A DNA stretch of 64,000 nucleotides, from positions 1 to 64,000 of the forward strand of contig JAEZPW010000062.1 of the NCBI GenBank assembly GCA_023441255.1, given 5' to 3'. The position numbers were made by a program, and so were the translations under genes. The notes below the pieces were generated by a model. The model did no database searches and was not told where the DNA came from. It saw only the letters and a list, made by a program, of their open reading frames with translations. This stretch comes from Acidobacteriota bacterium. Lineage in GTDB: Bacteria > Acidobacteriota > Terriglobia > Terriglobales > Acidobacteriaceae. Below are positions 26,597 to 35,151 of the stretch, piece by piece; the first letter of the stretch is position 1; the number at the start of each line of letters is the position of its first letter.

Positions 26597-27100
26597 ATGG
26601 ACTATTTTGAGACGATTCGCGGCCGGCAGTCGGTCCGGGCGTACGCATCACGTACTGTAGAGGAGGACAAACTCCAGGCGATCCTGGAGGCGGCTCGGTG
26701 CGCGCCTTCCGCGGGGAACTTCCAGTCCTTTGAGATCTACGTGGTGCGGAAGGCCGAGCAGATTCGCGCGCTGACCGACGCTACTTTCGACCAGAAATTC
26801 ATCGCACAGGCACCGGTAGCGCTGGTGTTTTGCACGAACGCAGCACGTTGTGAGTACCAGCCGGCCGAGTACTTCGCCCTGCAGGACACGACGATTGCGG
26901 CTACCCAGGCCATGCTTGCGATTCACGCGCTTGGCCTTGCGACCTGCTGGGTGGGTGCATTCGCGCCGGCCAAGGTGGCAGGTGTGCTCGGAATCCCGGA
27001 GGGCCACAAGCCGGTGGCGGTCATGGGCATCGGTTATGCAGCTGAGACGCCCGAGCGAACGACTCGTCGCCCGCTCCAGGACATAGTCCACGAGTTGTAG
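26597..27100 (+). CDS. Nitroreductase-family FMN protein
   Basis: This 167-residue small FMN oxidoreductase has the usual opening IRGRQSVRAYASRTVEEDKL with the FMN-contacting RxSxR pattern, CAPSAGNFQSFEIYVV, and LALRTTIAATQAMLAIHALGLATCWVGAF-like helical core ending in GYAAETPERTTRRPLQDIV. It probably reduces quinones, nitroaromatics or similar acceptors with NAD(P)H; homologues also act in specialised dehydrogenations. The ATG at 26597 has GAGGAG 6 nt upstream; the TTG at 26585 lies before it and is rejected. It stands as a single gene between a divergent tonB-like gene and the nucleotidyltransferase-mutase gene. The substrate is unknown. Confidence 0.88.
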   Translation: MDYFETIRGRQSVRAYASRTVEEDKLQAILEAARCAPSAGNFQSFEIYVVRKAEQIRALTDATFDQKFIAQAPVALVFCTNAARCEYQPAEYFALQDTTIAATQAMLAIHALGLATCWVGAFAPAKVAGVLGIPEGHKPVAVMGIGYAAETPERTTRRPLQDIVHEL

Positions 27101-27278
27101 AGGGCACGGTCGACGGCAAACGTGTGCGTGCGGTATTGCGGGCGGATTCTTTGGGCAAGTTTGCACTTGACCGGAGCTGGCATGCGCTATATAGCATTGC
27201 GTCTGGCGCATTTCGCAGGCAGCAGTAATCTGCGAGGATGGAACGTGCGACTGTGTGAGCCGGGCTGGAGGTTCGTCG

Positions 27279-29507
27279 ATGTCAGGAGATATTTCGGGCA
27301 AGCCGTTGAAAGCCGTTGTACTCGCCGCCGGAAAACAGGCACTGGGGAAGGACCAGCCGATGGTTCTCGAGCGCCTCGGCAACCGCAGCATCCTCGACTG
27401 CGTAATCGCCAACGCTCTGCAGGTGGTTAAGCCGGAAGACCTTTATGTGATCGTTGGTTTCGGCCAGGAGCAGGTGCGGGCATCACTTGGCGACAGGTAC
27501 CACTACGTAGTTCAAGAAACCCCGCTCGGCACTGGCCATGCCGTATTGCAGGCCTGCGATACACTCAAGGGCTTCGACGGCAATCTTCTTATTCTGTACG
27601 GCGACACTCCGCTGTTCCGCTCGGCGTCGATACGCGGCCTGCTCAACCGCCATCATCTGCGCGGGGCGCACCTGACGCTGCTGAGCGCGCATGTGGATCG
27701 CCGCCTGCCATATGGCCGGATCATCCGCGACAGTGCCGGCCAAATCATGGACGTCATTGAGGACACCGAGGCGACGGCCGAAGTTCGCGAGATTCACGAG
27801 CTCAATGTGGGCGCGTATGTCGTTGATGCGAAGGCAATCTGCGCAGCGCTGCACAAGCTTTCGCCTTCGCCCGTGGATGGGGAGTACCGGCTCACGGATT
27901 GCGTGTACCAGCTGATCCGCTCCGGTCTCCGGGTGGAGAGCTACCAGCTTTACGACCAGGATGAGGTGCAGGGAATCAACACGCCGGACGATCTGGCACA
28001 GGCTGAGTACATCCTGCAAAAACGTTTGTACCGCCCCCGACGCCATGAAGAAGAGAACCAGATCGCCTTCGGGACGGGAGGCTGGCGCGCCATCATTGGC
28101 GAAGGATTCACGATGCATAACGTCCGACGGCTCACGCAGGCGTTGTGCAACGAGATCACCCGGCGCGGGGAGGAGAAGCGCGGCGTGATCATCGGCTACG
28201 ACCGCCGATTTCTGTCGCGACAGGCTGCCGAAGCGTCGGCCGAAGTTTTTGCCGGCAACGACATCCCATCGATCCTGCTGCCCGAACCGGCGCCCACGCC
28301 CCTGATCACCTACGCCACCGCAGTGAAGGGGAGCGCCTACGGACTGGCGTTTACGGCGAGCCATAATCCGCCCGAGTGGAATGGGCTGAAGGTTTTCCAC
28401 GGCGATGGTTCGCTGCTGCTCGATCATGAAACTCGACAGATCGAGGCCGAGAGCAACGCCCTCACGCCGGCCGAGGTCATCAAGCTTGAACTTGACCTTG
28501 CACTCGAGGCCGGCATCGTCGAGCAGCGCGACTTCACGAACGAGTACGTCGACGCAGTCGAAGCACTGCTCGATCTGGAAGCCATTCGCAAGGCCAATCT
28601 TAAGGTCATCGTTGACCCGATGTACGGCGTGGGCCAATTGACGCTGGGAACGGTGCTGACTGAAGCCCGCTGCCGTGTGACCTTCATCAACGAACGTCAC
28701 AACCCGCTCTTCGGCGGACGCTCGCCGGCACCGAACCAGGAAGCCCTGCACATGCTTACATCGCACATGCGGGACTACAACTACGACCTGGGCCTGGCGA
28801 TGGATGGCGACGCCGACCGGATCGCGATCGTCGACGAACGCGGCGAATATATCTCCATAAACGACGTCCTGGTTCTTCTTTATTGGTATTTACACGAAGT
28901 GCGCGGTGAGCGCGGCGGCGTAGTGCGCAATCTTTCGACCACCCACATGCTCGACCGCCTTGCGAAGGTCATGAACGAGCAGTGCTACGAGACACCCGTC
29001 GGCTTCAAGCACATCACGGCGGGCATGGACGACCACAACGCGCTGCTCGGGGGCGAGTCGTCGGGTGGATTGACTATTCGCGGTCACATCAAGGGCAAAG
29101 ACGGCATTTTTGCCTGCGGCCTGGTGGTCGAGATGATCGCGCGCACGGGCCAGAAGATTTCCGAACTGCGACAGCGCGTTTACGACATGATCGGCGGACG
29201 ACTCTACTTTTATGAAGAGAGTATTCCGGCCACGCCCGAGATGCGCATTGAAGTGCCGCGCCGTCTGAAGGAGGCGCCTACAGGTCAGATCGGTGAATAC
29301 AGGGTCGTCAACATCTCGCATGTTGACGGCATTAAGCTACTGCTGGAGAACGACAACTGGGCTCTGATGCGGTTCTCTGGTACGGAGCCCGTTCTGCGCC
29401 TGACGGTGGAAGCCGATCGGCCTGAAAAAGCGCAGGAACTGCTCGGGTGGTTGCGCCAGTTCGTCACGGCGAAAGCGAAGCCACGTGCGAAGTCGGTGAA
29501 GGCATAA
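27279..29507 (+). CDS. Fused sugar nucleotidyltransferase (GlmU-like) and phosphohexomutase
   Basis: This 742-residue two-domain enzyme of nucleotide-sugar metabolism carries a GlmU-type nucleotidyltransferase in residues 1-250: KAVVLAAGKQALGKDQPMVL, QETPLGTGHAV, LLILYGDTPLF, PYGRIIRD, HELNVGAYVVD. Residues 262-735 are an alpha-D-phosphohexomutase: catalytic serine loop TASHNPPEWNGLKVF, Mg loop DGDADRIAI, sugar loop GGESSGGLTI, phosphate loop RFSGTEPVLRL. The nucleotidyltransferase signature is altered: GxGTRM becomes GKQALG and LPK becomes QPM, removing the Arg and Lys that bind the nucleotide in GlmU (Arg18, Lys25). The mutase half looks intact. Start 27279 has GGAGG 7-8 nt upstream. Glucose-, mannose- or glucosamine-phosphate are all possible substrates. 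Confidence 0.85.
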   Translation: MSGDISGKPLKAVVLAAGKQALGKDQPMVLERLGNRSILDCVIANALQVVKPEDLYVIVGFGQEQVRASLGDRYHYVVQETPLGTGHAVLQACDTLKGFDGNLLILYGDTPLFRSASIRGLLNRHHLRGAHLTLLSAHVDRRLPYGRIIRDSAGQIMDVIEDTEATAEVREIHELNVGAYVVDAKAICAALHKLSPSPVDGEYRLTDCVYQLIRSGLRVESYQLYDQDEVQGINTPDDLAQAEYILQKRLYRPRRHEEENQIAFGTGGWRAIIGEGFTMHNVRRLTQALCNEITRRGEEKRGVIIGYDRRFLSRQAAEASAEVFAGNDIPSILLPEPAPTPLITYATAVKGSAYGLAFTASHNPPEWNGLKVFHGDGSLLLDHETRQIEAESNALTPAEVIKLELDLALEAGIVEQRDFTNEYVDAVEALLDLEAIRKANLKVIVDPMYGVGQLTLGTVLTEARCRVTFINERHNPLFGGRSPAPNQEALHMLTSHMRDYNYDLGLAMDGDADRIAIVDERGEYISINDVLVLLYWYLHEVRGERGGVVRNLSTTHMLDRLAKVMNEQCYETPVGFKHITAGMDDHNALLGGESSGGLTIRGHIKGKDGIFACGLVVEMIARTGQKISELRQRVYDMIGGRLYFYEESIPATPEMRIEVPRRLKEAPTGQIGEYRVVNISHVDGIKLLLENDNWALMRFSGTEPVLRLTVEADRPEKAQELLGWLRQFVTAKAKPRAKSVKA

Positions 29508-29517
29508 ACAAAATGGC

Positions 29518-29545
29518 AGATGGATGATGGTAGATGGATGATGTT
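29518..29545. repeat. Tandem 14-bp repeat
   Basis: AGATGGATGATGGT is followed directly by AGATGGATGATGTT in the spacer after the mutase gene. No other feature is seen between 29546 and 29650. Confidence 0.6.
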
Positions 29546-29650
29546 GAGCCCAACTCCTGGCGGGATCGCAATCCTCCATTTGCCACAATCGATCTGCCCT
29601 TTAGCCTGTCCGGGACGTCAGCACGCATCCTGCCGCACTGCTTGCCGCGT

Positions 29651-30664
29651 CTAGACGGTTACTCCTGATTGAACCCCGCTGCTCAGAATCGTGTTGATAC
29701 GTGCTAGCTCATCGGCAGCGAAGTCGAGCCTGTTGATGGTAGCGATGCATTGCTCCATCTGCTCGATTTTGCTGGCGCCGATCAGAGCGCTGGTGACGGC
29801 CTTGTTGCGAAGCACCCACGCCAATGCCATTTGCGCCAGGGTCTGTCCACGTTCGCGTGCGATATCGCCGAGCGCGCGAACCTGGGCCAGTCTGGCGTCG
29901 TCTACGTCCTTCTTCTTGAGAAATCCGTGCGGTTTCGAGGCCCGTGCGTCCGCCGGAAACCCATTGAGATAGCGGTCGGTGAGCATTCCCTGGGCCAACG
30001 GTGAGAACGCGATGCCGCCCACGCGTTCGTCCTGCAGGGTTTGCAGCAGACCTTCTTCCGGGGTGCGTACGAACATGGAGTACTTGAACTGGTGGATCAG
30101 GCACGGCGTCCCCAACTCGCGAAGGACTGTGAGAGCCGCCTTGGTCTGCTCGGGGTTGTAGTTGGAGATGCCTGCGTAGAGTGCCTTGCCTGAACGTACG
30201 GCCTGGTCCAGTGCGCCCATGGTTTCCGCGATCGGCGTTTCCGGATCGGGGCGGTGGGAATAGAAGATGTCGACGTACTCCAAGCCCATTCTTTTCAGGC
30301 TCTGGTCCAAACTGGCGAGAAGATACTTGCGCGATCCCCAATCGCCATAAGGGCCGGGCCACATGTCGTAGCCGGCCTTGGTAGAGATGATCATCTCGTC
30401 GCGATAGGGTCGCAGGTCAGCTTTCATAATCTGCCCGAAGGTTTCTTCGGCTGACCCGTAGGGTGGACCGTAGTTGTTAGCTAAATCGAAGTGGGTGACG
30501 CCGAGATCGAAGGCGCGTCGCAGCATTGCGCGGCAGTTCTCGTAAACGTCTACGCCGCCGAAGTTGTGCCACAATCCCAGCGAGATAGCGGGGAGCAGTA
30601 TTCCACTATTGCCACACCGACGGTAAATCATGGTTTCGTAGCGATCGCCTCGAGCCTCGTACAA
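29651..30664 (-). CDS. Aldo/keto reductase, YghZ/Gpr (L-glyceraldehyde-3-phosphate reductase) type
   Basis: This 337-residue NADPH-dependent (beta/alpha)8 reductase opens with YRRCGNSGILLPAISLGLWHNFG, highly characteristic of E. coli YghZ. The catalytic tetrad is in place (Asp and Tyr in FDLANNYGPPYG, Lys in ISTKAGYDMWPGPYG, His in YSHRPDPE). Members detoxify L-glyceraldehyde-3-phosphate and methylglyoxal. The start is a TTG at 30664: AGAGGAG lies 7 nt upstream and homologues carry a similar 11-residue lead with RYxxM, so the ATG at 30631 is less likely. It is divergent from the hydrogenase operon, sharing its upstream region. Confidence 0.9.
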   Translation of the reverse strand: MYEARGDRYETMIYRRCGNSGILLPAISLGLWHNFGGVDVYENCRAMLRRAFDLGVTHFDLANNYGPPYGSAEETFGQIMKADLRPYRDEMIISTKAGYDMWPGPYGDWGSRKYLLASLDQSLKRMGLEYVDIFYSHRPDPETPIAETMGALDQAVRSGKALYAGISNYNPEQTKAALTVLRELGTPCLIHQFKYSMFVRTPEEGLLQTLQDERVGGIAFSPLAQGMLTDRYLNGFPADARASKPHGFLKKKDVDDARLAQVRALGDIARERGQTLAQMALAWVLRNKAVTSALIGASKIEQMEQCIATINRLDFAADELARINTILSSGVQSGVTV

Positions 30665-30731
30665 GGGCCTTCTCCTCTGCTCTGAAATGAAGCACCACTA
30701 TAGAGGAAGCACCGTCGTACCTCAAAGTGTC

Positions 30732-30783
30732 CGAGGCGAACCGGCAGCCTCGCAAAGGAACGGAAAATGCGGAGTTCCGCATT
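30732..30783. promoter_or_regulatory. Palindromes upstream of the hydrogenase operon (candidate activator site)
   Basis: AATGCGGA-GT-TCCGCATT (30766-30783) is a perfect 18-bp palindrome. It lies 124 bp upstream of a GG-N10-GC promoter candidate, the distance range used by bacterial enhancer-binding proteins. Next to it, CGAGGC-N9-GCCTCG (30732-30752) is a second inverted repeat. A sigma-54 response regulator is encoded at the other end of the locus (42254). Confidence 0.4.
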
Positions 30784-30906
30784 GACGCTGTCGTTGTCTA
30801 CTTCACGTTCGTCGGTGATGCGAATCACAGCCCTTGACTCTGGTTCCGAGTAGCGTTTCCGCAGAACGACACCGCTTCAGCCAGGTGTCCCGCGGTTGCG
30901 CGTTAG

Positions 30907-30922
30907 TGGCGCTTTGGGAGCA
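30907..30922 (+). promoter_or_regulatory. Sigma-54-like promoter (GG-N10-GC) of the hydrogenase operon
   Basis: TGGCGCTTTGGGAGCA has the invariant GG and GC dinucleotides with exactly ten bases between, and TGGC at the -24 element. The -12 element is imperfect (GAGC rather than TTGC). It would start transcription near 30933, 80 bp ahead of the first gene. Confidence 0.35.
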
Positions 30923-31012
30923 GAACTCTCAGCTGTCACGAAGCGCGGTCTACGCGACAGGACCAGGGCTCCGGGCCAAGGGCCTTCAGTAAGGCGCAGG
31001 AAAGAGGTGCGC

Positions 31013-33031
31013 ATGGCCCATAAGCTGACGACCTGCACGTTTTGCGGCGTGGGTTGCGGTGTTTATCTCGAGACTTCCGGCAATCACGTTGTCGGCGCCT
31101 ATCCCAGCATCTCGCACCCGACTAACCAGGGGCGCATCTGCGTCCGTGGATGGCACCTGCACGAACTGGCCAGTTCTCCTGATCGGCTGAAATCGCCCGT
31201 GCTACGGATCAATGGACGGTTGCATGAGGTGTCGTGGGACGAGGCGCTCGGGTTCATAGCGGAGCGTCTTCGCGAGATTCGCGACCTGCATGGACCCGAC
31301 GCGATAGCGTTTCTCGTTTCGCCGCGGTGTTCGAACGAAGAAGCGTACCTGCTTCAGAAATTTGCGCGTACCGTAATCGGAACCAATAACGTCGACCACG
31401 GGACCGGCGTTTATTGCAACAGAACGGCAACGGTGTTGCTCGACTGTCTCGGCGCGGCAGCCTCCACCAATTCGATCGCCGAACTCGCGCAGAGCGAAGC
31501 GATCCTGGTGGATGAGGCAGATCTCTACCGCAAGCTTCCGACCATCGGGGGCGCCGTGATTCGCGCCAAGCTCAACGGCTCGCGGCTCATCTCGGTCGGC
31601 ATCCGGCGCAACCGCATTGCCGAGAGTGCCGACCTTTTCCTGCAGATCCGTCCGGATACCAACGCGCTCCTCTATGGCGCGATGGCTAAAGTCATTTTCG
31701 ACCGCGGGTTGATGAACGGCACGTTCATCAAGCTCTTCTGTGACGACTACGACGCGTTCGTTGAATCGATCAGGGATTACGACCTGCTTAACGCCGCGCA
31801 GGCGTGCGGGGTTGCGGCCGAGCAGATTGAAGCTGCCGCGCTAACGTTTGCGCGCGCGCGGTCGGCTGCAATTCTGTATTCGACGGTGGAAGCGCACGGC
31901 AGTGCCACCGTTCAGTCGCTCATTAACCTTGCGCTGCTGACGGGCAATCTCGGCAAAACGGGGGCCGGAATCTTCGCCCTGACAGAGCAGAACAACCTTC
32001 AGGGTGTATGCGATATGGGCCTGTTTCCGGATCGGCTCCCAGGCTACGTTCCCGTCGCCGACAGGAACGGTCGCGCCGAAGTCGAACACGTCTGGAAGTC
32101 GAGCATTTCCGCAAAGGGCGGAGCCGGCGCGCGAGAGGTGCTCACAGACTGCGCTGGTGGCCGGGTAAAAGCGCTTTGGCTCTGCCGTTACGACCCGGTC
32201 AAGACGGCGTTGTTCGGCAGTGCCGAGAGCACGCTTCCCGAATTCGATCTGGTTGTTGCACAGTATCCGTTTTTAGCAGAAGCCTCGCGCTTCGCGACTG
32301 TCGTCCTGCCGACCGTCTTCTTCGGGGAAGAGCAGGTCACCTATACGAGCGCTGAACGCAGAATTCAGCTCGCGAACCAGGCGGTCGAGCCGCCACCGGG
32401 GCCGATGCCGGCATGGCGACAAATCGTGGAACTCGCGCGACACATGCGTGCCGACTGGTCATACGCAACTTCGGCCGACGTGATGAATGAGATCACGAGC
32501 GTGGTCCCGTTCTATAACGGCGCAAATTACGAGAATCTTGCCAGCCACTACGGACGACAGTGGCCCTGCACGACGGAGCGCCCACTTGGCACGGCCACGC
32601 TCTTCGCGGAAGAAACGACGACGTTCTCCTTCGCGCCAGTGGTGAAGCATGTTGTTCCTTGCCCGTCACAGAATTATCCGTACACGCTCGTGTTCGGGCA
32701 TTCGCTCTATTACTGGAACCAGGACGTGCTTCTACGCCGCAGCGAGACACTCCGCCGCGAGTACAACATCCTGCTGCTCGATTACCCAAACGGTTTTGTC
32801 GAGGTCAACACCGAGGATGCAAAGGCTATTGGGGTACGCGACGGCCAGCAGGTTCGCATTTACACGCCGCGCGGATCTGTCGCGGTCACTGCGCGTGTGA
32901 CAGAGGAGATTCGCGCAGGAACGGTGTTCGTTCCCTACTTCATGGCGGAAGTCGAACAGGAACTGCTTGGCCCTGGCATGGACGGTGTCCACAGTATTTC
33001 CGTACGCGTGGAAAGGCAGGCGACCGCATGA
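31013..33031 (+). CDS. Formate-dehydrogenase-like molybdopterin oxidoreductase subunit with altered active site
   Basis: This 672-residue cytoplasmic protein of the DMSO-reductase superfamily is closest by eye to E. coli FdhH. An N-terminal [4Fe-4S] site uses Cys8, Cys11, Cys15 and Cys43. The pterin-binding regions are recognisable (ALLTGNLGKTGAG, EQNNLQGVCDMG, YTSAERRIQ). However, where FdhH has SeCys140-His141 this protein has Tyr134-Cys135 (NNVDHGTGVYCN), and the FdhH Arg333 position is Gln301. There is no in-frame TGA for selenocysteine. Formate oxidation by the usual chemistry is therefore doubtful; it may act on another substrate or mainly carry electrons. The ATG at 31013 has AGAGG 5 nt upstream. 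It overlaps the next gene by 4 bp (ATGA). Confidence 0.88.
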   Translation: MAHKLTTCTFCGVGCGVYLETSGNHVVGAYPSISHPTNQGRICVRGWHLHELASSPDRLKSPVLRINGRLHEVSWDEALGFIAERLREIRDLHGPDAIAFLVSPRCSNEEAYLLQKFARTVIGTNNVDHGTGVYCNRTATVLLDCLGAAASTNSIAELAQSEAILVDEADLYRKLPTIGGAVIRAKLNGSRLISVGIRRNRIAESADLFLQIRPDTNALLYGAMAKVIFDRGLMNGTFIKLFCDDYDAFVESIRDYDLLNAAQACGVAAEQIEAAALTFARARSAAILYSTVEAHGSATVQSLINLALLTGNLGKTGAGIFALTEQNNLQGVCDMGLFPDRLPGYVPVADRNGRAEVEHVWKSSISAKGGAGAREVLTDCAGGRVKALWLCRYDPVKTALFGSAESTLPEFDLVVAQYPFLAEASRFATVVLPTVFFGEEQVTYTSAERRIQLANQAVEPPPGPMPAWRQIVELARHMRADWSYATSADVMNEITSVVPFYNGANYENLASHYGRQWPCTTERPLGTATLFAEETTTFSFAPVVKHVVPCPSQNYPYTLVFGHSLYYWNQDVLLRRSETLRREYNILLLDYPNGFVEVNTEDAKAIGVRDGQQVRIYTPRGSVAVTARVTEEIRAGTVFVPYFMAEVEQELLGPGMDGVHSISVRVERQATA

Positions 33032-34098
33032 AGGCCCGCATCGTTGATCGCCACGACGTCCTGGCCATCGTCGATCTCCTTCGCGCACGCGGCTACGAGG
33101 TGATCGCCCCTTTCCGCGAACGCGGACGCGATACCTGCTTCGACAGCGTAACCGACCAGAACCGCGATGCCATTCAGATCCACGTACCCAATCCGAACTA
33201 TCCGCCGAAGCGATATGTCTTCCCGCATATTGAGCGTCTGCTCAAGGTGAACAAGAACGGCGAGTTCAGCATCGAGCCGACGTACGAAATGCCGAAACGC
33301 GCGATTTTCGGTATTCGCTCTTGCGACGTTGCGGGGATCGACCATCTTGACCGCTTCTACCTGGGCCGCGATTTTCGCGATGTCTACTATGAGAACCACC
33401 GCAACAACCTCTTTCTCGTAAACATCGTTTGCACGGACCCGGACCGCGACATCGGAGACGAGTGCTTCTGCGTGTGTACCGACACCGGTCCGGCAGCTCG
33501 CGATCATTTCGATCTTCAGCTGATGGACCTCGACGACGAATTCCTGGCGGTCGCCGGAACCGCAGCCGGGGAAGCGCTTTTCGCCGAGCCGATGTTCAAG
33601 CACGCGACTGAAGAGCACGTGGAGCGACGGCGCGCGATCCTCGAGGCGACGCGCAAGCGCTTCAAAAAGCCGACGACAAGCTGGTTTTCGGCTACGGTCC
33701 GTTACATATCGCAGGGCGACGTTCTGGAAAAGACCTGGGAGGAGATAGGCAACCGCTGCATGGAATGCGGAGGCTGTACCTACGTGTGTCCGGCCTGCAC
33801 CTGCTTTACGGTGAGCGACCGGCGTACGGGTCCTGACGAGGTTGAGCGCGTGCGGTTGTGGGACTCATGTGCACTGGGCGGTTTCACTCGGATGGCCGGA
33901 GGTCACAACCCCCGCCGCGCCGTTCACGATCGGCGCAACCGCCGTTTCTTTCGCAAACTGGCGCACTATTTCATCCAGCGCGAACTCTCCATGGCGTGCG
34001 TTGGCTGTGGGCGCTGCGTTGCCGTGTGCCATGGCGATATCGGCATGCCCAGCGTCGTTGAAGCAATTCGTCGTGCAACCGGGGAGCTTGCAAAATGA
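33028..34098 (+). CDS. Sulfhydrogenase beta-subunit-like 4Fe-4S protein
   Basis: This 356-residue protein has an N-terminal alpha/beta domain (RAIFGIRSCDVAGIDHLDRFYL) and two C-terminal [4Fe-4S] sites (CMECGGCTYVCPACTC around 245 and CVGCGRCVAVCHGD around 325). This architecture is that of HydB of archaeal sulfhydrogenase and anaerobic sulfite reductase subunit A, which wire a flavin diaphorase to other Fe-S proteins. Start 33028 gives an ATGA overlap with the molybdopterin gene and matches homologue length; the longer frame from 32560 is inside that gene. It also overlaps the following gamma-like gene by 4 bp, so the three subunits are translationally coupled and likely form one module. Confidence 0.88.
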   Translation: MKARIVDRHDVLAIVDLLRARGYEVIAPFRERGRDTCFDSVTDQNRDAIQIHVPNPNYPPKRYVFPHIERLLKVNKNGEFSIEPTYEMPKRAIFGIRSCDVAGIDHLDRFYLGRDFRDVYYENHRNNLFLVNIVCTDPDRDIGDECFCVCTDTGPAARDHFDLQLMDLDDEFLAVAGTAAGEALFAEPMFKHATEEHVERRRAILEATRKRFKKPTTSWFSATVRYISQGDVLEKTWEEIGNRCMECGGCTYVCPACTCFTVSDRRTGPDEVERVRLWDSCALGGFTRMAGGHNPRRAVHDRRNRRFFRKLAHYFIQRELSMACVGCGRCVAVCHGDIGMPSVVEAIRRATGELAK

Positions 34099-34982
34099 GC
34101 ACCGCGACAGGAAAAGTTCGGCTGCCAGACCTGCCGATTCCGCACCCGAGCGAGAACGTCTACCTTCCCAAGGTGGCGGTGCTTGACCGCGTTGTAACCG
34201 AGATTGCCGACGTGAAGACCTTCTACTGGCACTTCGCCGATCCCGCGGAGCAGAAGGCGTTCAAGCGCTTCCGTCCCGGACAGTTCGCGCAGGTGTCGCT
34301 GTTCGGTGTGGGCGAATTCCCAACATCACTGCCGCCCAGTCCTACCGAAGAGGAAACGTTCTTCACGGTGCGGCAGGTGGGCAGTTGCACGTCGGCGCTG
34401 CACCAGTTACGGCCGGGCGACCAGTTTGCGGTGCGCGGGCCGTATGGTAACGGCTTCCCGATGGAGGACTACTTTGGTAAGAACCTGGTGTTCGTTGCCG
34501 GCGGTATCGGCCTGATTCCGCTGCGGTCGTGCATCATTTACGCACTCGCTCATCGCGACAAATACAAGCGGATTCAGATCTTCTACGGAGCGAAAACTCC
34601 GGCCGAACTCATGTACGTTCCCAACCTGCGCGAGTGGGAGCAGTGTGAGGGTGTCGAGTGCTACCTCACTGTCGATCGGCCTGACTCAACTTGGACTGCG
34701 CATGTCGGCATTGTAGGCAGCCTTTTCAAGAAGCCTGGGGTGGAACTCGCAGTCGAAGACTCGATTGCCTTCGTCTGCGGTCCGCCAGTCATGTTCCGGT
34801 TCGTGATCAAAGATCTGCTTGAGATGGGGATGAGGGAACGGGACATCGTTTCCACGCTCGAGCGGTACATGAAATGTGGCGTCGGCAAATGCGGACACTG
34901 CTGCATCGGCGTGGCGTATGTCTGCGTCGATGGCCCGGTGTTCACCTACGAGCAGATCAAGAAGTTAGGGGAGGATTTGTAG
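34095..34982 (+). CDS. Sulfhydrogenase gamma-subunit-like FAD/NAD(P)-binding protein
   Basis: This 295-residue ferredoxin-NADP-reductase-fold protein has the FAD region FRPGQFAQVSLFGVGEFPTSL, the NAD(P) region GGIGLIPLRSCIIYAL and VCGPPVMFRFVIKDL, and a C-terminal cysteine cluster (MKCGVGKCGHCCIGVAYVC) that binds a [2Fe-2S] in HydG and dihydroorotate dehydrogenase electron-transfer subunits. It should exchange electrons with NAD(H) or NADP(H). Coupled by ATGA overlap to the beta-like gene, it gives the complex a pyridine-nucleotide entry or exit. A 169-bp spacer with a palindromic repeat separates it from the hydrogenase genes proper. Confidence 0.88.
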   Translation: MSTATGKVRLPDLPIPHPSENVYLPKVAVLDRVVTEIADVKTFYWHFADPAEQKAFKRFRPGQFAQVSLFGVGEFPTSLPPSPTEEETFFTVRQVGSCTSALHQLRPGDQFAVRGPYGNGFPMEDYFGKNLVFVAGGIGLIPLRSCIIYALAHRDKYKRIQIFYGAKTPAELMYVPNLREWEQCEGVECYLTVDRPDSTWTAHVGIVGSLFKKPGVELAVEDSIAFVCGPPVMFRFVIKDLLEMGMRERDIVSTLERYMKCGVGKCGHCCIGVAYVCVDGPVFTYEQIKKLGEDL

Positions 34983-35015
34983 CGCCTTCCGCTGGGCGGC
35001 GCCTAGTTGAGGTCT

Positions 35016-35090
35016 GTCATTCTGAGCGTGCGAGAAACCTCTCGTTACGGGGATGTCGGCGGGTAGGGATTCCTCGCTACGCTCGAGACG
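35016..35090. repeat. Degenerate palindromic intergenic repeat (REP-like)
   Basis: The element starts GTCATTCTGAGCG and ends with GGGATTCCTCGCTACGCTCGAGACG, whose reverse complement resembles the start. Elements of the GTCATTCTGAGCG...AGGAATC form are widespread between genes in acidobacterial genomes (recollection). It interrupts the hydrogenase operon between two subunit genes. Confidence 0.5.
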
Positions 35091-35151
35091 AAACGCAAGT
35101 TGGGGCGATCGCTGTGGCAGCACGCGCCAACGGTTTACGGTCAGCGAACGA

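Noticed and set aside
27483..28766. 427-residue minus-strand frame opposite the nucleotidyltransferase-mutase
   Set aside because: Shadow of a well-conserved plus-strand gene; no domain features.
31013..33031. Selenocysteine formate dehydrogenase
   Set aside because: No in-frame TGA at the active-site position; the aligned residues are Tyr-Cys and the formate-binding Arg is Gln.
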